Shown in pieces: positions 1 through 7,902 of a stretch of 28,660 nucleotides of DNA (the stretch's first letter is position 1; each line of letters starts with the position of its first letter). The notes under the pieces were generated by a model. That model was not told the origin of the DNA. It saw nothing but the letters and a program-made list of their open reading frames with translations, and did not search any database. This DNA is from DAOUAJ01 sp034433615. GTDB lineage: Bacteria > Chloroflexota > Anaerolineae > DUEN01. Location: the NCBI GenBank assembly GCA_034433615.1, contig DAOUAJ010000071.1:1-28660 (forward strand), in the 5' to 3' direction. A program made the position numbers and the translations under genes.

Positions 1-102
1 GCACCCGATGCGTTCGATCTGCACGCGCTCCCCCAGAAACTCCAGCTCAACTTTTTTGTCCCGCGCTGAGCTGCCCAGGCTGATACTCACGACTCGCTTC
101 AT
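1..102 (-). CDS. Partial N-terminus, quinate 5-dehydrogenase-like protein
   Basis: Only the first 34 codons lie in the window; the gene runs leftward off the edge. The start is the ATG complementary to 100-102, preceded on the minus strand by a strong purine-rich ribosome binding site (complement of 111-120, AGGAGGAGGG). The peptide begins MKRVVSISLGSSARDKK and continues with a LEFLGERVQIERIG stretch. This resembles from memory the N-terminus of proteins often annotated as quinate 5-dehydrogenase in Firmicutes and Chloroflexota. That name is a database label of uncertain biochemical support, and with 34 residues no catalytic motif can be checked. It diverges from the sbcC-like gene, so the two share the 103-428 gap. 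Confidence 0.5.
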   Translation of the reverse strand, partial: MKRVVSISLGSSARDKKVELEFLGERVQIERIGC

Positions 103-428
103 CGCGCTGGCCCTCCTCCTTTGCTTGCGAAACCTCAGAGACAGATCGCCCCTTCTTGTAACACCGTACTGGAGACGGCGATATGAACTGAACGGACCGG
201 CGGCAGTTAAAGAGGTGCTACCTGGGGTGTTTGCAGCATCAGGCACTGCGCTTTTAGCCGGTGTCGCCATTTTATGGTACACTGTGAGCACAATTACCCG
301 GTGCATCCCGAAGGGCGGATTGGCGTGCCGCCGGCACCGTCACAGCCCATGAAAACGCGGTCGCATGTGCACAGGCAGTACCTTTGTGCCCGTCCCCATC
401 GGTTAATCAAGAGGAGTCAAACAACCCC
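103..428. other. Divergent intergenic region
   Basis: This 326-base gap separates the leftward partial gene from the rightward sbcC-like gene, so it should hold promoters for both. The only promoter-like signal I find is a possible extended -10 at 275-283. A perfect inverted repeat, GTGCCG-C-CGGCAC, lies at 325-337, downstream of that -10. It could be an operator or chance in GC-rich DNA. A 114-aa open frame across this region has no recognisable motif and is not annotated. Confidence 0.4.
275..283 (+). promoter_or_regulatory. Possible extended -10 element for the sbcC-like gene
   Basis: TGG directly followed by TACACT matches a TGn-extended -10 hexamer. The position 17 bases further upstream has no good -35 hexamer. 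The predicted leader to the ATG at 429 would be roughly 140 nt. Weak support. Confidence 0.25.
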
Positions 429-2990
429 ATGATACCGCTTAAGCTACAACTGCGCAACTTCATGTGTTACCGGGATAACGTCCCCCCTCTCGACTTCCAG
501 GGCATCCATGTTGCCTGCCTGGCGGGCGACAATGGTCACGGCAAGTCAGCTTTGCTCGACGCCATGACGTGGGCGCTGTGGGGCAAGTCCCGCACGTCTA
601 ATGACGACGCCCTGATCCATCTTGGGCAAAGTGAGATGGAAGTGGAGCTTGAGTTTGCCCTGGAAGGAAATCGCTATCGCGTCATTCGCAAGCGGCGCAA
701 AGGCGATAGCCGCCGCAGTGGGCAGACGATACTGGAGTTGCAAGTCTGGGACGGCACCCAGTTCAAACCTATCAGCGAACCCTCTGTACTGGCCACCGAG
801 AAGCGCATCAAGCAGTTACTGCACCTGGATTATGAGACCTTCATCAATTCGGCCTTCCTGGTGCAGGGACGGGCCGATGAGTTTACGACCAAACGGCCGG
901 GTGAGCGCAAGCAGGTATTAGCGGACATCCTGGGCCTGGAGATTTATGACAAGTATGAGGAGCGGGCCAAAGAGCGGGCACGCGAGCGAGCCGTCGCTGT
1001 GGACTCGCTAACCGCGCAAATCCGACAACTGGATGAGGAGATTGCCCGGCGGCCGGAGTACGAAGAGCAGGAGCGGGAAGCGGCTCGCCAGGTAGCCGTG
1101 CTCAGTGGCCAATTGCGGGAGGCGGAGCGCCGCCTGGACGATCTGCGCGCCCGGCAGCGCGACCTGTTCAACCAGCGTCAGGCACTGGGCGAGCTGGTGC
1201 AGCGTTTGCAGCGGGATGAGGCTGAACTCAAACGCACGGAGGCCCAACTGGCAGAGGGCCAGAAGCGCCTGCGGCTGCTGGAAGAAACCCTGGTCGAACG
1301 CGAAACTATCGAGGCCGGTTACCGGGCCTGGCAGGAGGCACAAGCGGCCGAGGAGGCCTGGCGCGAGAAACGGCTGATGCTGTCACAGTTGCAGGCCGAG
1401 CGCGCCCGCCTGGAGGGAGAGGTGTGGGCGGCTCAGGCGGCGCTGCAGGCAGAACTGCGGGCGGCCGAGACGCAGGCGACGCAGTGGCGCGATCAGGCGG
1501 ACCGGGCAGAGGAACTGGAGCGCGCCGCAGCCCAGGCCCATGCGCGCCTGGACGCTTTGTCGCACCTGGCCGACGAGGCAGCGACCCTGCGCCAGCGGCT
1601 CACCGCGCTGGTTGATGAGATCGCCGGGCTGCGCGCCCAAAACGATGCGCTGAAGGCCGAAATGGAGTCGCTGAAGGAGAAGCTCGGGCTTCTCCAGGTC
1701 GCCGAAGCTGCCTGTCCTTTGTGTGGCCAGCCGTTGGCTGAGGCTGACCGGCAGCGGCTGGCAGCCGAATTCGAGGCGGAGGGCAAAGCCAAAGGGGGAC
1801 AGTTCCGCGCTAATGCCCAGCGCATCAAGGCGTTGGAAGGGGAGCACAGGCAGGCCGAGGGACGCCTGACCGAGATCGAACAAGAGTTAAAGACTCAGGC
1901 CCAGTGGCAGCGACGATTGGCCCAGGCGGAGCAGGCATTGGCCGAATCTCGACGGGTTGCCGAGGCCTTGGCTCAAGCCGAGAGCAGGATTGTGAGCCTG
2001 CGCGGTCAGTTGGAGCGAGGCGAGTACGCTCTGGAGACGCGCGCCGCCCTGGCGACATTGACTGCGAAAGAGACGGCCGTGGGCTACGATGCGGCCGCGC
2101 ATCAGCAAGCGCAGGCGACCATCGCCAGTTATGCTCCGTTCGAAAAGCGTTATGGGGACTTGCAGCGAGCGCTGGCCAGCGTAGAGGCCGAGCGGCGGAT
2201 GGTGGCGCAACTGACCGAGCGGCGGGAGGCCCTCCTGGGCACCCTGGAGGGTGAGCGACAACGCCGGGACGAGCTGGCAGGTGCGCTACAGGAGTTGCCC
2301 GTTATCGAAGAGGCGGTGCGGGCACAGGATCGTCTGGTGCTCGAGATGGCAGCTCAGGAAGAGGAGGCCCGGCTACGCCTGGGGCGGGCTCAGCAGCTTC
2401 TGGCCACGTGCAAAGCGCAGGAGCAGACGAAGGCCCAGCGCGAGCGGGAGTTGCAGCAAGCGCGCGAGGAGCAGGCTATTTACGAGGAGCTGCGGGAGGC
2501 GTTCGGCAAGCGCGGATTGCAGGCCATGATCATCGAAGCCGCCACGCCGGAGATCGAGGACGAGGCCAACCGGCTGTTGGCACGCATGACCGACGGCCGT
2601 ATGTCCGTCTCGATCCCGATGCAGAGGGAAACGAAAAAGGGTGGCGCTATCGAAACGCTGGACATCATCATCCAGGATGACCTGGGGCCACGGCCCTATG
2701 AGACCTTTTCAGGCGGCGAGGCTTATCGTATCAATTTTGCTCTACGGATCGCCTTGAGCAAGCTGTTGGCGCGGCGAGCAGGCACCCGGCTGCAAACCCT
2801 CTTCATTGACGAGGGGTTTGGCTCTCAGGATGCCCAGGGGCGCCAACGGCTGGTGGACGTCATTCAATCCATTCAAGATGATTTCGAGCGCATCCTGGTG
2901 ATCACGCACATCGAAGAGTTGAAAGACTTGTTCCCCGTGCGTATTGACGTGGTGAAAACGCCTGAAGGGACACAGCTCAGCCTGTCGTGA
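429..2990 (+). CDS. sbcC: SbcC/Rad50-type SMC-family exonuclease ATPase
   Basis: The product is an 853-aa Rad50/SbcC-like ATPase, expected to tether DNA ends and drive the Mre11/SbcD nuclease. The N-terminal half-ATPase has a Walker A at residues 33-40 (GDNGHGKS) and a Q-loop region near NSAFLVQGRAD. Long Glu/Arg/Ala-rich coiled coils follow, broken near mid-protein by a zinc hook, C429-P-L-C432. A second coiled coil leads to the C-terminal lobe with ABC signature SGGE (761-764) and Walker B ending D794-E795. I chose ATG 429 over the upstream in-frame ATG at 384: GAGGAG at 411-416 is well placed for 429, and homologous sequence begins at MIPLKLQLRNF. The usual partner sbcD/mre11 gene is not adjacent: the left neighbour is divergent and the next gene is an SDR. 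The family assignment is secure; SbcC versus archaeal-style Rad50 is a naming matter. Confidence 0.9.
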   Translation: MIPLKLQLRNFMCYRDNVPPLDFQGIHVACLAGDNGHGKSALLDAMTWALWGKSRTSNDDALIHLGQSEMEVELEFALEGNRYRVIRKRRKGDSRRSGQTILELQVWDGTQFKPISEPSVLATEKRIKQLLHLDYETFINSAFLVQGRADEFTTKRPGERKQVLADILGLEIYDKYEERAKERARERAVAVDSLTAQIRQLDEEIARRPEYEEQEREAARQVAVLSGQLREAERRLDDLRARQRDLFNQRQALGELVQRLQRDEAELKRTEAQLAEGQKRLRLLEETLVERETIEAGYRAWQEAQAAEEAWREKRLMLSQLQAERARLEGEVWAAQAALQAELRAAETQATQWRDQADRAEELERAAAQAHARLDALSHLADEAATLRQRLTALVDEIAGLRAQNDALKAEMESLKEKLGLLQVAEAACPLCGQPLAEADRQRLAAEFEAEGKAKGGQFRANAQRIKALEGEHRQAEGRLTEIEQELKTQAQWQRRLAQAEQALAESRRVAEALAQAESRIVSLRGQLERGEYALETRAALATLTAKETAVGYDAAAHQQAQATIASYAPFEKRYGDLQRALASVEAERRMVAQLTERREALLGTLEGERQRRDELAGALQELPVIEEAVRAQDRLVLEMAAQEEEARLRLGRAQQLLATCKAQEQTKAQRERELQQAREEQAIYEELREAFGKRGLQAMIIEAATPEIEDEANRLLARMTDGRMSVSIPMQRETKKGGAIETLDIIIQDDLGPRPYETFSGGEAYRINFALRIALSKLLARRAGTRLQTLFIDEGFGSQDAQGRQRLVDVIQSIQDDFERILVITHIEELKDLFPVRIDVVKTPEGTQLSLS

Positions 2991-3052
2991 AAATAGCAGT
3001 CAGCGATCGGCGGTCAGCCATCAGCGGCCAGTCACCTGTCATCATTTCCCAG

Positions 3053-3174
3053 ATGTCATTCCGAGCCGAGTCCCTGGCCTGCACGACGTCCAGGGCAGGC
3101 TGCGAGGCGAGGAATCTCTCCGGCTCAACGGCAGTCGAGATTCCTCGTCGCAAAAAGTGTTCCTCGGATGACAT
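3053..3174. repeat. Dispersed palindromic element with ATGTCATTCCGAG ends
   Basis: The outer ends are imperfect inverted repeats: ATGTCATTCCGAG (3053-3065) and the complement of ATGTCATCCGAG (3163-3174). Inner arms CGAGGAATCTC (3108-3118) and GAGATTCCTCG (3137-3147) pair perfectly over 11 bp. The pattern matches, from general experience, a widespread family of intergenic palindromes in environmental bacteria whose core reads CATTCCGAG...AGGAATCT. The left arm is interrupted by a separate 30-bp repeat (3072-3101). Confidence 0.7.
3072..3101. repeat. Copy 1 of 30-bp interspersed repeat
   Basis: It begins CCCTGGCCTGCACGACGTCC. The first 25 bases are identical to 15287-15311, and one mismatch then four further matches extend the similarity to 30 bp. 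CCCTGG and CCAGGG form short inverted arms around a 12-nt loop. It splits the left arm of the 3053-3174 palindromic element. Confidence 0.75.
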
Positions 3175-3203
3175 GTGGCCGTGTGGGGCGGGTTTTCCCT
3201 GGT

Positions 3204-3232
3204 CTGTCGGTCAGCCTGGCCGACAGGCCAGG
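3204..3232. repeat. GC-rich compound palindrome
   Basis: Two overlapping inverted repeats are present: CTGTCGG (3204-3210) with CCGACAG (3220-3226), and CCTGGCC (3215-3221) with GGCCAGG (3226-3232) around a GACA loop. Alternative hairpins could form. The architecture resembles the insert inside the FDH-like gene at 13471-13551, without long identity. Confidence 0.6.
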
Positions 3233-3299
3233 GGACAGGCAGGCACTGTGACACTGCCGAGTGGAACCATTCTGGTCAGGAGGTTGCGAATCTGGGTAA

Positions 3300-4109
3300 A
3301 TGGAAGCTGCATCACTGTACGAGTCCATAACCCCTCGCTACCCGGAGCTGAGGGGACAGGTCGCCATCGTCACTGGCTCCAGCCGGGGCATCGGAAAAGG
3401 GATCGCCTTCCGTCTGGCGCGCGAGGGCATGAAGGTGGTCATCAACAGCCGCACGTCTGAGGCGGTGGAGGCGACGGCCGCGGAGTTGCGCAGCCTGGGG
3501 GCAGAGGCCCTAGCCGTGCCGGGGGACGTGGGGCGTACTGAGGACGTGAATCGGCTGTTTCAGGAGACGTTGAAGGCTTTCGGCACGGTGGATTTGCTGG
3601 TGAACAACGCGGCCGATCTCCGCCGGCTTCACTTTTTCGAAGTGGACGAAGCCTTGCTCGATCATCAGTTGGCCGACAATATCCGAGGCCCTTACCTGTG
3701 TGCCCAGCGGGCGGCTGAGATCATGCGAGAGCACCACCAGGGGAACATCGTCCATATCAGTTCCGTGGGTGGGCTACGGGCCCACTGGCGGGGTCTCCCC
3801 TACGATGTGACCAAGGGGGCGATTGATGCCATGACGCGGGCGATGGCTCTGGAGCTGGCCGCCCACGGCATCCGCGTCAATGCTGTGGCACCAGGGGCGA
3901 TCCGCACTGAGCGTACTCTGCCACCTGATCATCCGCACGTGCAGGCGGTCTCCCAGCGGGTACCCCTGGGGCGCTTCGGCCTGCCGCTGGAGATCGGATC
4001 GGTGGTGGCGTTCCTGGCCTCGCCCGACGCCAGTTACATCACCGGCCAGATCATTTACGTGGACGGGGGCATCACGGCCCAATTGAGCCCGCCAGGGCAG
4101 CCGCTTTAG
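3300..4109 (+). CDS. SDR family NAD(P)-dependent oxidoreductase
   Basis: This is a 269-aa classical short-chain dehydrogenase/reductase, FabG-like in pattern. It shows the cofactor motif TGSSRGIG near residues 25-32, an NNAA motif in place of the usual NNAG, a catalytic Ser in HISSVGG, and the YxxxK pair in YDVTKG. The late motif RVNAVAPGAIRTE and C-terminal SYITGQIIYVDGG are typical of the family. An Arg just after the TGSSRGIG glycines and Asn-Ser-Arg after beta-2 favour NADP(H), which is an inference. The start at 3300 has an AGGAGG at 3278-3283, a rather long 16-nt spacing; no better in-frame start is visible. Substrate cannot be predicted. Upstream is sbcC, with which there is no functional link, and downstream lies a separate promoter for the transport operon. 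Confidence 0.9.
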   Translation: MEAASLYESITPRYPELRGQVAIVTGSSRGIGKGIAFRLAREGMKVVINSRTSEAVEATAAELRSLGAEALAVPGDVGRTEDVNRLFQETLKAFGTVDLLVNNAADLRRLHFFEVDEALLDHQLADNIRGPYLCAQRAAEIMREHHQGNIVHISSVGGLRAHWRGLPYDVTKGAIDAMTRAMALELAAHGIRVNAVAPGAIRTERTLPPDHPHVQAVSQRVPLGRFGLPLEIGSVVAFLASPDASYITGQIIYVDGGITAQLSPPGQPL

Positions 4110-4415
4110 AGTATAAGCTCTCAGGCCTGCCCCCGGGCCGTTAAGGCCTGACCGAGCCTATCGGGGCAGCCAGTCTAACAGGGAAGGGCTGAGGATGGGT
4201 GAGGGCCTGAACGATACCCTGGGCGACTAATTCCCCCGCTTCATCACCTTGACAAGGAGCCGAATCCGCTTATACTTCATTTAGTAGTTCTAATTCCCGG
4301 TGGCCTGCAGACAAAGTCCGTCTCGCTATCCCTCAATCCGTATGCCGCCGCTGTCGTGTAGCTCCTCGGTTCATGTGCATCTCTGATAAGCGATCACAAA
4401 CATAGGAGGTAGACT
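4110..4415. other. Intergenic region upstream of the transport operon
   Basis: This 306-base gap contains a weak hairpin just after the SDR stop (CAGGCC 4122-4127 with GGCCTG 4145-4150), which has no T-run and so is not a convincing terminator. It also holds a good promoter at 4249-4276 and an untranslated leader of about 130 nt before the ATG at 4416. No riboswitch fold was recognised in the leader by eye. Confidence 0.5.
4249..4276 (+). promoter_or_regulatory. Sigma-70-type promoter for the peptide transport operon
   Basis: TTGACA at 4249-4254 is separated by 16 bp from TATACT at 4271-4276. That is a full -35 consensus and five of six matches to TATAAT. It sits about 140 bp upstream of the solute-binding protein start and faces the operon. 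Confidence 0.7.
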
Positions 4416-6038
4416 ATGGCTCAGAGCAAGCGTCTCAATCGGCGAGAGTTTCTGCGCCTGGCTGGCCTGACGGCCGGCACGGCCGTCCTCGCCTCTTGCG
4501 TGCCCGTGACCGCTCCCGCCCCAGCGGTCGAGCAGCCGGCTCAGCCCGCCGCGGCGCCGGCCGTTGTCAGCAAACCCAGGCAAATCGTCGTTGCCCAGTA
4601 TGCCGATGTCATCAGCCTCGACCCCCAGGACACCAACGACAACGCCTCCTACGGCCCAGAGAAACTGATGTTCGAAGGGCTGGTCGGCTTCAACGAGAAG
4701 ATGGAAATGGTGCCCATGCTGGCCGAGCGTTGGGAAGCATCACCTGATGCCACCACCTTCACCTTCTATCTGCGTAAGGGAGTGAAGTTCCACGACGGCA
4801 CGCCGTTCAATGCCGAGGCGGTGAAGTACAACTTCGACCGCATCACCAACCCCGACAACAAGCTCAAACGCTACGGGCTCTATCGCATTATCGCCAAGAC
4901 CGAAGTCGTGGACGAGTATACCGTCAAGTTCACGATGTCGGAGCCGTTCGGGGCCATGCTGGCTACCTTTGCTCACCCGGCCGGGGGCATCGTCAGCCCG
5001 GCGGCCGCCAAACAGGGCGAGCAGGTCAAGGAGTTCGGCAAGAAGCCGGTCGGCACCGGTCCCTACCGCTTTGTCGAGTGGATCCCCGGGGATCACCTGC
5101 TGGTCGAGAAGTTCGACGGCTACTGGAACCCCGAGGCAGGCGCCAAGGTGGACCAGATCCTCATCAAGCCTGTGCCCGAGGCCGGCACCCGCATCAACAT
5201 GCTCCAGGCTGGCGATGCCCACTTCATCAACACCCTGCCCTATGCCCAGGTCAAGCTGGTCAAAGGCAACCCCGATATCTCGATCACCGAGAATGAGGCC
5301 ATCTACACCTTCTGGGTGGCCATGAACACCCAGAAGGAGCCGTTCACCGACAAGCGGGTGCGCCAGGCCCTGAACTACGCGGTGGACAAGCAGGCCATCA
5401 TTGATGCGGTGCTGCAGGGGTACGGCAAGCCGGTTGATTCGCCGCTGGCCCCGCGCGTCTGGGGCTATACCCCGGTGATGACCTACCCCTATGACCTGGA
5501 CAAGGCAAAGGCAATGTTGGCCGAGGCCGGCGTGAGCAACGTGAAGACCACCCTCTGGTGTGCGGAGAGCACCGAAGCCCGCGAGGTGGCGGTGGCCATC
5601 CAGGGCCAACTGAAAGAGGTGGGCTTCGACCTGGAGGTGGTCCCCATGGAGGCCGCTACCCTCAACGCCGAGCGCTTCAAGCCGTTCGAAGAGAACAAGA
5701 GCATGATGAACTACGCCGGCTGGTCCCCCTCCACCGGCGACGCCGACTGGGGCTTGCGGCCTCTGCTCGCCACCGAAGCCTGGCCTCCCACCCTCTTCAA
5801 CCTGGCCTTCTACAGCAACCCTGCCTTCGACGAGCAGATCAAGGCCGGCCTGGCCACCGCCGACCCCGAGAAGCGCAAGGCCGCCTACGCCATCGCCCAG
5901 AAGATCGTCATGGAGGATGCACCCTGGATCTTCCTCTGGTACAACATCTTGTTGGGCGGCATCAGCAACAAGGTGGGCGGCATGACGATCCAGCCGGACG
6001 GCATCGCCTACCTGCGTACGGTGTACTTCAAGGAATAA
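4416..6038 (+). CDS. ABC transporter solute-binding lipoprotein, family 5 (Dpp/Opp type)
   Basis: This 540-aa extracytoplasmic receptor belongs to the SBP_bac_5 family, which delivers peptides, nickel or other small ligands to Dpp/Opp-type ABC importers. The N-terminus carries a twin-arginine export motif, R9-R10-E-F-L-R, and a lipobox L25-A-S-C28, so it should be exported folded and anchored by lipid at Cys28. A short Ala/Pro linker follows. The mature domain has family hallmarks: DPQDTNDNASYGPEKLMFEGL near 75, LRKGVKFHDGTPFNAEAVKYN near 125, GTGPYRFVEW near 215, and DKRVRQALNYAVDKQAI near 320. AGGAGG at 4404-4409 lies six bases before the ATG. It heads an operon with two permeases, a racemase and a P1 peptidase, which suggests small peptides or amino-acid derivatives as ligand. 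A strong hairpin follows its stop codon. Confidence 0.93.
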   Translation: MAQSKRLNRREFLRLAGLTAGTAVLASCVPVTAPAPAVEQPAQPAAAPAVVSKPRQIVVAQYADVISLDPQDTNDNASYGPEKLMFEGLVGFNEKMEMVPMLAERWEASPDATTFTFYLRKGVKFHDGTPFNAEAVKYNFDRITNPDNKLKRYGLYRIIAKTEVVDEYTVKFTMSEPFGAMLATFAHPAGGIVSPAAAKQGEQVKEFGKKPVGTGPYRFVEWIPGDHLLVEKFDGYWNPEAGAKVDQILIKPVPEAGTRINMLQAGDAHFINTLPYAQVKLVKGNPDISITENEAIYTFWVAMNTQKEPFTDKRVRQALNYAVDKQAIIDAVLQGYGKPVDSPLAPRVWGYTPVMTYPYDLDKAKAMLAEAGVSNVKTTLWCAESTEAREVAVAIQGQLKEVGFDLEVVPMEAATLNAERFKPFEENKSMMNYAGWSPSTGDADWGLRPLLATEAWPPTLFNLAFYSNPAFDEQIKAGLATADPEKRKAAYAIAQKIVMEDAPWIFLWYNILLGGISNKVGGMTIQPDGIAYLRTVYFKE

Positions 6039-6053
6039 CAAACTTCCCACCCC

Positions 6054-6088
6054 AAACCTCCCGCAGGTTGTAAACCTGCGGGAGGTTT
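6054..6088 (+). terminator. 16-bp hairpin between receptor and permease genes
   Basis: AAACCTCCCGCAGGTT (6054-6069) pairs perfectly with 6073-6088 around a 3-nt GTA loop. Few T residues follow, so partial termination or protection of the receptor mRNA 3' end is more likely than full stop, as in many binding-protein operons. The same kind of AACCTC/GAGGTT palindrome occurs as a dispersed intergenic repeat in many environmental genomes, so it may be a repeat that has been co-opted. Confidence 0.7.
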
Positions 6089-6104
6089 GTTGACGGACCG
6101 ACAC

Positions 6105-7028
6105 ATGTTGAACTATATTGCGCGCCGCATTCTGATCCTGATCCCCACCCTGTTTGGGGTCTCGATCGCGGTTTTCCTGCTCCTGCACCTGGTGCCTGGT
6201 GATCCGGCCCGCCTGGTGGCCGGCCTGGACGCCACGCCAGCCGATATCGCCCTCATCCGCTCGGAGCTGGGGCTGGACAGGCCGCTACCGGTGCAGTACC
6301 TGACCTGGCTGGGCAACCTGTTCCGCGGCGACATGGGACGGTCCACGCGCACCCACAACCCCGTGACCTACGAGATCGGCCTGCGCCTCCCGGCCACCTG
6401 GGAGCTCACCGCGGTGAGCATCACCGTTGCAGTGCTTATCGGCCTGATCACCGGCATCAGTGCAGCCACGCGGCGCAATACCATTGTGGACTACGGCAGC
6501 ATGGTCGCCGCCCTGCTGGGGATCTGCACCCCCTCCTTCTGGCTGGGCCTGATGCTGATGCTCATCTTCGCGGTGAAATTGCGCTGGCTCCCCACCAGCG
6601 GCCGCGGCGACTGGCATAACCTGGTCCTGCCCGGGGTCACCCTGGGCGCGAGCGCAGCAGCCATCATTGCCCGGGTGACCCGCTCGAGCCTGCTGGAGGT
6701 GCTCAACCAGGATTACATCCGTACGGCCGTGGCCAAAGGCCTGTCGGATCGCCTGGTCATCTGGCGGCACGCGCTCAAGAACTCGCTGATCCCTGTGGTC
6801 ACCGTCGTGGGACTGGAGTTTGGCTATCTGCTGGCCGGGGCCGTGGTCACCGAGACGGTGTTTGCCTATCCAGGCATCGGCCGCCTGCTGGTAGACGCCA
6901 TCTCCTATCGGGACTTCCCGGTTGTGCAGGGGATCTTGTTGATCCTGGCTTCTCAGTTTGTGCTGGTGAACCTGCTGGTGGACGTGTTCTACGCCTTCCT
7001 GGACCCGAGGATCCGCTATGGCGACTAG
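6105..7028 (+). CDS. ABC transporter permease, DppB/OppB type
   Basis: This 307-aa inner-membrane permease has about six transmembrane segments. The first (IARRILILIPTLFGVSIAVF) is followed by the classic HLVPGDPARLV loop of the DppB/OppB/NikB family. The EAA loop that contacts the ATPase is near residues 205-235 (NQDYIRTAVAKGLSD...HALKNSLIPVVT). The C-terminus ends FYAFLDPRIRYGD, as usual. I chose ATG 6105, which gives the family's canonical start MLNYIARRI. The earlier in-frame TTG at 6087 falls inside the stem of the upstream hairpin and would add only six residues. Ribosome binding signal is weak. Its stop overlaps the next gene by 11 nt, so the two permeases are translationally coupled and probably form a heterodimer. 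Confidence 0.93.
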   Translation: MLNYIARRILILIPTLFGVSIAVFLLLHLVPGDPARLVAGLDATPADIALIRSELGLDRPLPVQYLTWLGNLFRGDMGRSTRTHNPVTYEIGLRLPATWELTAVSITVAVLIGLITGISAATRRNTIVDYGSMVAALLGICTPSFWLGLMLMLIFAVKLRWLPTSGRGDWHNLVLPGVTLGASAAAIIARVTRSSLLEVLNQDYIRTAVAKGLSDRLVIWRHALKNSLIPVVTVVGLEFGYLLAGAVVTETVFAYPGIGRLLVDAISYRDFPVVQGILLILASQFVLVNLLVDVFYAFLDPRIRYGD

Positions 7029-7902
7029 CGAGCTCACGGCAGCGGTCTTTGTGCAACGCCCGCGCAGCCTGTGGGGCGATGCCTGGGCGCGGTTGTTGAA
7101 AAATCGGGCGGCCGTGCTGGGCGGCATCATCGTACTGCTGCTGCTCGCTTCCGGGGTCCTGGCCCCCTGGATCGCGCCTTACGACCCGAACCGTCAGAAT
7201 CTGCGCGCCAGCCTGGAGCCCCCTTCGCTAGAACACTTCTTCGGCACCGATGTCCACGGCCGCGATATTTTTAGCCGCATCCTTTTCGGCGCGGCGATCT
7301 CGCTACGCATCGGCTTCCTGGGCTCGCTGCTGGGGGGCACAATCGGGGTTGTGCTGGGGTTGGTCTCCGGCTTTTACGGTAGCCGCCTCGACATGCTGAT
7401 CATGCGCCTGGTGGATATCCTGCTGGCCTTTCCCGGCCTGTTGCTGGCCATCGCCATTATCGCGGCGATTGGCCCGGGCCTGGAGAACGTAATCATTGCC
7501 GTCGGCATCTTCTCGGTGCCCACCTTCACGCGTGTGGTGCGCGGGTCGGTGTTGTCGGTCAAGCAGCAGGATTTCATCATGGCTGCACACACAGTGGGGG
7601 CCACCGACTCCCGCATCATGCGCCATCATCTGTTCCCCAACATCCTGGCCCCGGTCCTGGTCCTGCTCACCATGCGCATCGCAACCGCCATCCTGACCGC
7701 GGCCAGCCTCAGCTTTCTGGGCCTGGGCGCCCAACCTCCGACCCCCGAATGGGGTGCCATGCTCAGCGATGGCCGCGAGTACATGGTGCTGGCCCCCCAT
7801 GTGGCCACCTTCCCTGGCCTGGCGATCTTGCTGGCCGTGCTGGGATTTAACCTGTTTGGCGATGGGCTGCGTGATGCCCTTGATCCACGCCTGCGCATAT
7901 GA
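7018..7902 (+). CDS. ABC transporter permease, DppC/OppC type
   Basis: The product is a 294-aa permease, the partner of the upstream DppB-like protein. The N-terminal cytoplasmic stretch (LLKNRAAVLGGIIVLLLL) leads into TM1, then the family motif APWIAPYDPN and FFGTDVHGRDIFSRILFGA near residues 75-98. The EAA loop is near 185-215 (VKQQDFIMAAHTVGATD...HHLFPNILAPV). The C-terminal segment LGFNLFGDGLRDALDPRLRI is highly typical. It starts inside the end of the dppB-like gene and its TGA overlaps the following ATG (ATGA at 7899-7902), so the operon is tightly coupled. No ABC ATPase gene (dppD/dppF) follows, which means that these permeases must use ATPases encoded elsewhere. Confidence 0.93.
   Translation: MATSELTAAVFVQRPRSLWGDAWARLLKNRAAVLGGIIVLLLLASGVLAPWIAPYDPNRQNLRASLEPPSLEHFFGTDVHGRDIFSRILFGAAISLRIGFLGSLLGGTIGVVLGLVSGFYGSRLDMLIMRLVDILLAFPGLLLAIAIIAAIGPGLENVIIAVGIFSVPTFTRVVRGSVLSVKQQDFIMAAHTVGATDSRIMRHHLFPNILAPVLVLLTMRIATAILTAASLSFLGLGAQPPTPEWGAMLSDGREYMVLAPHVATFPGLAILLAVLGFNLFGDGLRDALDPRLRI

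Larger units (their letters stand above)
2991..3299. repeat. Repeat-filled intergenic region
   Basis: The 309 bases between sbcC and the SDR gene hold several short repeats and no convincing gene. At 2997-3033 there is a run of GTCAGC/ATCAGC-like units related to those near 26600 and 27870. A nested palindromic element spans 3053-3174 and a GC-rich palindrome 3204-3232. An open frame crossing this gap (2987-3460) translates the repeats and then runs out of frame into the SDR gene, so it is not annotated. No clear promoter was found; the SDR gene may be read through from sbcC. Confidence 0.75.

Noticed and set aside
8..352. 114-aa frame at the left edge, plus strand
   Set aside because: It overlaps the start of a better-supported leftward gene and has no motif or ribosome binding site.
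2987..3460. 157-aa frame across the sbcC-SDR gap
   Set aside because: The codons fall in intergenic repeats and then in the wrong frame of the SDR gene.
4122..4150. Terminator after the SDR gene
   Set aside because: Six-bp arms with a 17-nt loop and no following T-run.
4740..6188. 482-aa antisense open frame opposite the solute-binding protein
   Set aside because: Composition (Gly/Leu/His/Val/Asp-rich) is that of a GC-rich reverse-frame shadow, and the sense frame encodes a full known protein.
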